64,000 nt of DNA. Source: Phenylobacterium sp. LH3H17 (GTDB lineage: Bacteria > Pseudomonadota > Alphaproteobacteria > Caulobacterales > Caulobacteraceae). The position numbers and the translations under genes were made by a program. The stretch lies in NCBI RefSeq assembly GCF_024298925.1, contig NZ_CP101283.1, positions 3,353,001 through 3,417,000 of the forward strand. Direction: 5' to 3'. Below are positions 61,168-64,000 of the stretch, in pieces. Position 1 is the first letter of the stretch, and the number at the start of each line of letters is the position of its first letter. Under the pieces are notes generated by a model. That model worked only from the letters and a program-made list of their open reading frames with translations, had not been told where the DNA came from and did no database searches.

Positions 61168-61605
61168 ATGAGCAATACGACAGCGGTGAATTTCGGCTAC
61201 CCACGAACTCTGGTGGCCGAAACAGACCATTGGCTGGTCCTCGTGCGACCCAAGCAGCCGACATTTGGGTCCCTGGTGCTCGTGTGCAAGGAGCCCGTCA
61301 CCGCCTTCTCGGACGTCAGCCCGGCTGGATTCGCCGATTTGCAGCCCGTCATCGGCGGAATCGAGCGGCTGCTGAGGGCGGCTGTCGACTACGCCAAGAT
61401 CAACTATCTCATGCTGATGATGGTCGATCCCGACGTCCACTTCCACGTGATTCCCCGTTACGAGGGTGAGCGCGTACACGGCGGACAGGCTTTCCCGGAC
61501 GCGGGCTGGCCGGGCGTTCCGGCGCTGGCGAGCGCGGTGGAGCTCGGTGACGAAGCCCTCCTGGCGCTGACCGCGACCTTGCGCGACGCGTGGTCGGCCG
61601 CGTGA
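61168..61605 (+). CDS. HIT-family protein with altered His triad
   Basis: A 145-residue HIT-like protein: WLVLVRPKQPTFGSLVLVCKEP at the N-terminus and the triad region MMVDPDVHFHVIPRYEG. The normal H-phi-H-phi-H is D-V-H-F-H (Asp89, His91, His93). The nucleophilic middle His is kept while the first His is replaced. Related nucleotide hydrolases or transferases act on nucleoside-phosphoryl substrates. Coupled to the LptF-like gene by a GTGA overlap. A nucleotide-linked headgroup precursor is a speculative substrate. Confidence 0.75.
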   Translation: MSNTTAVNFGYPRTLVAETDHWLVLVRPKQPTFGSLVLVCKEPVTAFSDVSPAGFADLQPVIGGIERLLRAAVDYAKINYLMLMMVDPDVHFHVIPRYEGERVHGGQAFPDAGWPGVPALASAVELGDEALLALTATLRDAWSAA

Positions 61606-62825
61606 GCGCGCGGCGACCATTCCATGTTCCCCCCGGTCTGTCGCTGATCGACCGCTACGTGCTGCGCCTGACCACGGGGCCCATGGTGGGCTGCCTGGCG
61701 GTGACCCTGGTCGCCCTGCTGCTGGAACGGGCCCTGCGCCTGCTGGACCTGCTTTCCCAGAGCAGCGATCGGTTCGGGTTCGTGGTCCAGCTCACCGGCC
61801 AGCTGGTGCCGCACTATTTCGGCCTGGCCCTGCCCGTCGCCTTCTTCGTCGCCCTGTTCATCGTCATCACCCGGCTCAGCGACGGGTCCGAGACCGACGC
61901 CCTGCTGGCCGCAGGAGTGTCGCTGACCCGCCTGGCCGCGCCCTTCGTCGGGCTCGGCCTGGTGCTTACCCTGGTCAGCCTGGTGGTGTTCGGCTACCTG
62001 CAGCCCTCCAGCCGCTATGCCTACCGTGCGGTGATGCACGCCGCGGCCAACGCCGGCTGGAACGGCGAACTGCAGGCCGGCGCCTTCGCCACCGAGGACA
62101 ACCTGATCATGACGGCCGACACGGCCGATCCGGAGGGCCGCGAACTGGGCCGGCTGTTCATCCGCCGGATCACGCCGGAGGGCCGCGAGGAAGTCATCAC
62201 CGCCGGATCCGCCGATCTCCAGGTCTCGCCCGACCGCAAGACGGTGACCCTGCGGCTGCACAATGGCCGGCGCACCCTGGAGGGCCGCGACGGCGCGTTC
62301 GACATCGTCGAGTTCGAGACCTTCGTCGCCCAGGCGCCCCTGGCCGGCTCCAGCGCCCTCATGCGGGCCCGCGGCGGCGACGAGCGCGAGTTGACGCTGG
62401 GCGAACTCTATGCCCGCGCCAAGGCCGACGACGGCCTGCTGCCCCGCGCCACCTTGCTGGCCGAGCTGTACGGGCGGCTGGCGCGAGCCCTGTTCCTGCC
62501 GTTCCTGCCGATGATCGCCTTTCCCCTGGGGCTGGCCGCCAAGCGCGGACGTCGCGCGCCGGGTCTGATCTTCGCCGGCGTCCTGCTGCTGGCCTTCCAG
62601 CACTCCCTGCAGCTTGGCCAGAGCCTGGCCGAGGCTGGCCGCCTGCCGGCCTTCGCGGCGATCTGGACGCCCTTCGCGCTGTTCACCGGATTTGGCGTCT
62701 GGATGTTCATGGGCAGCCGCAATCGACCGGGCGAGACCCCCATCAGCCTGATGATCGGCATGGTCAGTCATCACACGAACGAAGCCCTGGCCCGCGTCCG
62801 GCTCCGACGGGCGGGCGCGGCGTGA
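61602..62825 (+). CDS. LptF-like permease (YjgP/YjgQ family)
   Basis: A 407-residue protein with six membrane segments flanking a periplasmic beta-jellyroll region (about residues 130-260), the LptF/LptG layout. IDRYVLRLTTGP begins the first helix, the LALPVAFFVALFIVITRLSDGSETDALLAAGVS block carries the conserved coupling region, and EVITAGSADLQVSPD lies in the periplasmic part. The GTG at 61602 overlaps the HIT gene stop; a GTG at 61590 is also in frame. With the next gene it forms an Lpt-like permease pair beside the sphingolipid genes. Confidence 0.85.
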   Translation: MSARRPFHVPPGLSLIDRYVLRLTTGPMVGCLAVTLVALLLERALRLLDLLSQSSDRFGFVVQLTGQLVPHYFGLALPVAFFVALFIVITRLSDGSETDALLAAGVSLTRLAAPFVGLGLVLTLVSLVVFGYLQPSSRYAYRAVMHAAANAGWNGELQAGAFATEDNLIMTADTADPEGRELGRLFIRRITPEGREEVITAGSADLQVSPDRKTVTLRLHNGRRTLEGRDGAFDIVEFETFVAQAPLAGSSALMRARGGDERELTLGELYARAKADDGLLPRATLLAELYGRLARALFLPFLPMIAFPLGLAAKRGRRAPGLIFAGVLLLAFQHSLQLGQSLAEAGRLPAFAAIWTPFALFTGFGVWMFMGSRNRPGETPISLMIGMVSHHTNEALARVRLRRAGAA

Positions 62826-63880
62826 AGCTTCGCCTCTATATCCTGCGCATTGTCCTGCTGCGGGTCCTCGCGGCCGGCGCCGTCCTGCTGGCGATCCTGC
62901 AGATCCTCGACCTGCTGGACGTGACGACCGACATCCTGGAGCGCGGCCTGGGCGTGGCCGGCGTGGTCTATCACGCCACCCTGCGCCTGCCCCGGCTGGT
63001 GGAGCAGGTCGCGCCCCTGAGCGTGCTGGCGGGCGGCCTGTTCGCCTTCGCCCAGCTCGCCCGCGAACAGGCGGTGATCGCCATGCGCGCGGCCGGGGTC
63101 TCCAGCTACCGGCTGCTGGAGATGGCGGTCCCGGCCGCCTTGGTCATCGTGATGCTGCACTTCGCCGCCGCCGAGCTGATCGCACCGCGCACCGACGCGG
63201 CGCTGGAGACCTGGTGGAAGGCCAGCGAGCCGGGAGTCCCGGCCGACCCGTCCCCGCGCGCCTTCCGATCCGGAGCCGAGATCGTGGTGGCGAGGCCGGG
63301 CGACGGGGCCGGCGAGCGGCTGAACGATGTGCGCATCTATCGCCGTGACGCCCAGGGTCGGGTTTCCGAACGCATCGAGGCGGCCTCCGCGACGTATGCC
63401 GAAGGCGTCTGGCGCCTGCACGAGCCGCGGATGTTGCGCTTCACCCCCGACCAGGCCCTGGCCTCCTCGGCCGCGGAGCTCGGCTGGCGCTCCCGCCTGC
63501 AACCGGCCGATGTCCGCTCGCTGCTGTCGCCCGCCCAGGCCCCCAGCGCCGCCAGCGCGCGGCGGGCGCTGGAGGGCGGGGGCTCGGAGCGTCCGGACAG
63601 CTATTACGCCGTGCGCGTGCACCGCGCCTTCGCCGCCCCGATCGGGGTGCTGGTCATGCTGCTGCTCGCCGCGCCGGTGGCGCTCGGAAATTTCCGCACC
63701 CGAGAGGGAGCGGTGCTGACCGTGGCGGCCCTGGCCGCGGGCCTGAGTTTCCTGGTGGCGGACGGCCTGTTGACGGCGCTAGGCGAGAGCGCGGCGCTCA
63801 GCCCCCTGCTCGCGGCCTGGACGGCGCCGGCCGTCTTCGCCGCCCTGGCCGGAACGGCCTTGCTGCGGATGGAAGGATGA
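62822..63880 (+). CDS. LptG-like permease (YjgP/YjgQ family)
   Basis: A 352-residue partner of the LptF-like protein, GTGA-coupled. Six membrane segments and a periplasmic domain (about 115-240; AEIVVARPGDGAGERLNDVRIYRRD...). The coupling region reads PLSVLAGGLFAFAQLAREQAVIAMRAAGVSS. The C-terminal half FAAPIGVLVMLLLAAPVALGNFRTREGAVL matches YjgQ-type proteins. No LptB-like ATPase is in the window, so the pair must borrow a distant LptB or has its own elsewhere. Confidence 0.86.
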   Translation: MKLRLYILRIVLLRVLAAGAVLLAILQILDLLDVTTDILERGLGVAGVVYHATLRLPRLVEQVAPLSVLAGGLFAFAQLAREQAVIAMRAAGVSSYRLLEMAVPAALVIVMLHFAAAELIAPRTDAALETWWKASEPGVPADPSPRAFRSGAEIVVARPGDGAGERLNDVRIYRRDAQGRVSERIEAASATYAEGVWRLHEPRMLRFTPDQALASSAAELGWRSRLQPADVRSLLSPAQAPSAASARRALEGGGSERPDSYYAVRVHRAFAAPIGVLVMLLLAAPVALGNFRTREGAVLTVAALAAGLSFLVADGLLTALGESAALSPLLAAWTAPAVFAALAGTALLRMEG

Positions 63881-63884
63881 CCCC

Positions 63885-64000
63885 CTGAGCGACCTGACGA
63901 TCCGACCGGTTGCCTCCAAGGCTGACCTGGCGCGCTTCATCCGCGTGCCCATGACGCTGGCCGCCACCGACCCCAAGTGGATCTCGCCGCTGATCAGCGA
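63885..64000 (+). CDS. GNAT-fold bacterial ceramide synthase-like gene, 5' part only
   Basis: Only the first 38 codons are present before the window ends. The translation (LSDLTIRPVASKADLARF and then IRVPMTLAATDPKWISPL) matches the N-terminus of the GNAT-like family to which the C. crescentus ceramide synthase bCerS belongs. No ATG, GTG or TTG starts this frame; CTG at 63885 has GGAAGGA seven bases upstream. Position after the LptG-like gene is as in Caulobacter. The call rests on a short stretch and synteny. Confidence 0.6.
   Translation, partial: MSDLTIRPVASKADLARFIRVPMTLAATDPKWISPLIS

Overview
The window is high-GC, gene-dense DNA that looks like a chromosomal segment of a Caulobacterales alphaproteobacterium (Caulobacter/Phenylobacterium type). 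The reasons are two large TonB-dependent receptors, a Tad/Cpa pilus locus with tandem Flp pilins, a PEPxxW-CTERM protein, an exact CtrA-type box (TTAA-N7-TTAA), and a sphingolipid gene cluster whose order matches, from memory, the C. crescentus spt-acpR-cerR-acsR / cpg region. No rRNA, tRNA, CRISPR array, phage or insertion sequence was recognised. The organism assignment is inference; no database was searched.

Layout. 1-2.4 kb: end of a response regulator, a small lipoprotein, and the preQ0 operon queC-queE-queD on the minus strand. 2.8-8.6 kb: two paralogous TonB-dependent receptors, each closed by a strong intrinsic terminator and sharing an upstream motif. 8.7-19.4 kb: a degenerate hybrid kinase, a methyltransferase, an M10/RTX metalloprotease, a Zn-ribbon protein, a PEP-CTERM protein, an XRE regulator, a KdpD/KdpE-like two-component pair, and a divergent pair made of an ICMT-family methyltransferase and a CAAX-type (CPBP) protease. 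19.6-27.9 kb: a NatAB-like ABC exporter and envelope sugar-transfer genes (GtrB-like GT2, methyltransferase, GT87 and GT-C-like membrane proteins).

28.4-40.8 kb: a complete Tad pilus locus. It runs flp1-flp2-cpaB-cpaC-(mini cpaD)-cpaE-cpaF-tadB-tadC-two TPR proteins-cpaA on the plus strand, facing three TadE/F/G-like pseudopilin genes. 42.5-49.0 kb: an unusual chaperone-usher-like operon with DUF4402 pilins at both ends, a PapD-like chaperone, a usher-like outer-membrane protein, an internal LuxR-type regulator and a compositionally distinct secreted protein. It carries a CtrA-like box upstream of its first gene and a palindromic operator-like element before the regulator.

49.0-64.0 kb: a sphingolipid synthesis and probable export locus. 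It holds an LptC-like protein, a CDP-glycerol-transferase-like enzyme, a MOP-type flippase, acsR, cerR, acpR and spt. The convergent headgroup genes encode a NTase-like protein, a ceramide-kinase-like lipid kinase (cpgB) and an NTase/CDP-alcohol phosphotransferase fusion. A phosphoesterase, a DUF2141 protein, a HIT protein and LptF-/LptG-like permeases follow, ending in the first codons of a ceramide-synthase-like (bCerS) gene cut by the window edge. Together they could make a ceramide, attach an anionic headgroup and carry it toward the outer membrane by an Lpt-like route.

The strongest candidates for under-described biology are the DUF4402 chaperone-usher operon, the Lpt-like and TagF-like components of the sphingolipid locus, and the composite palindromic element found at two unlinked promoters.
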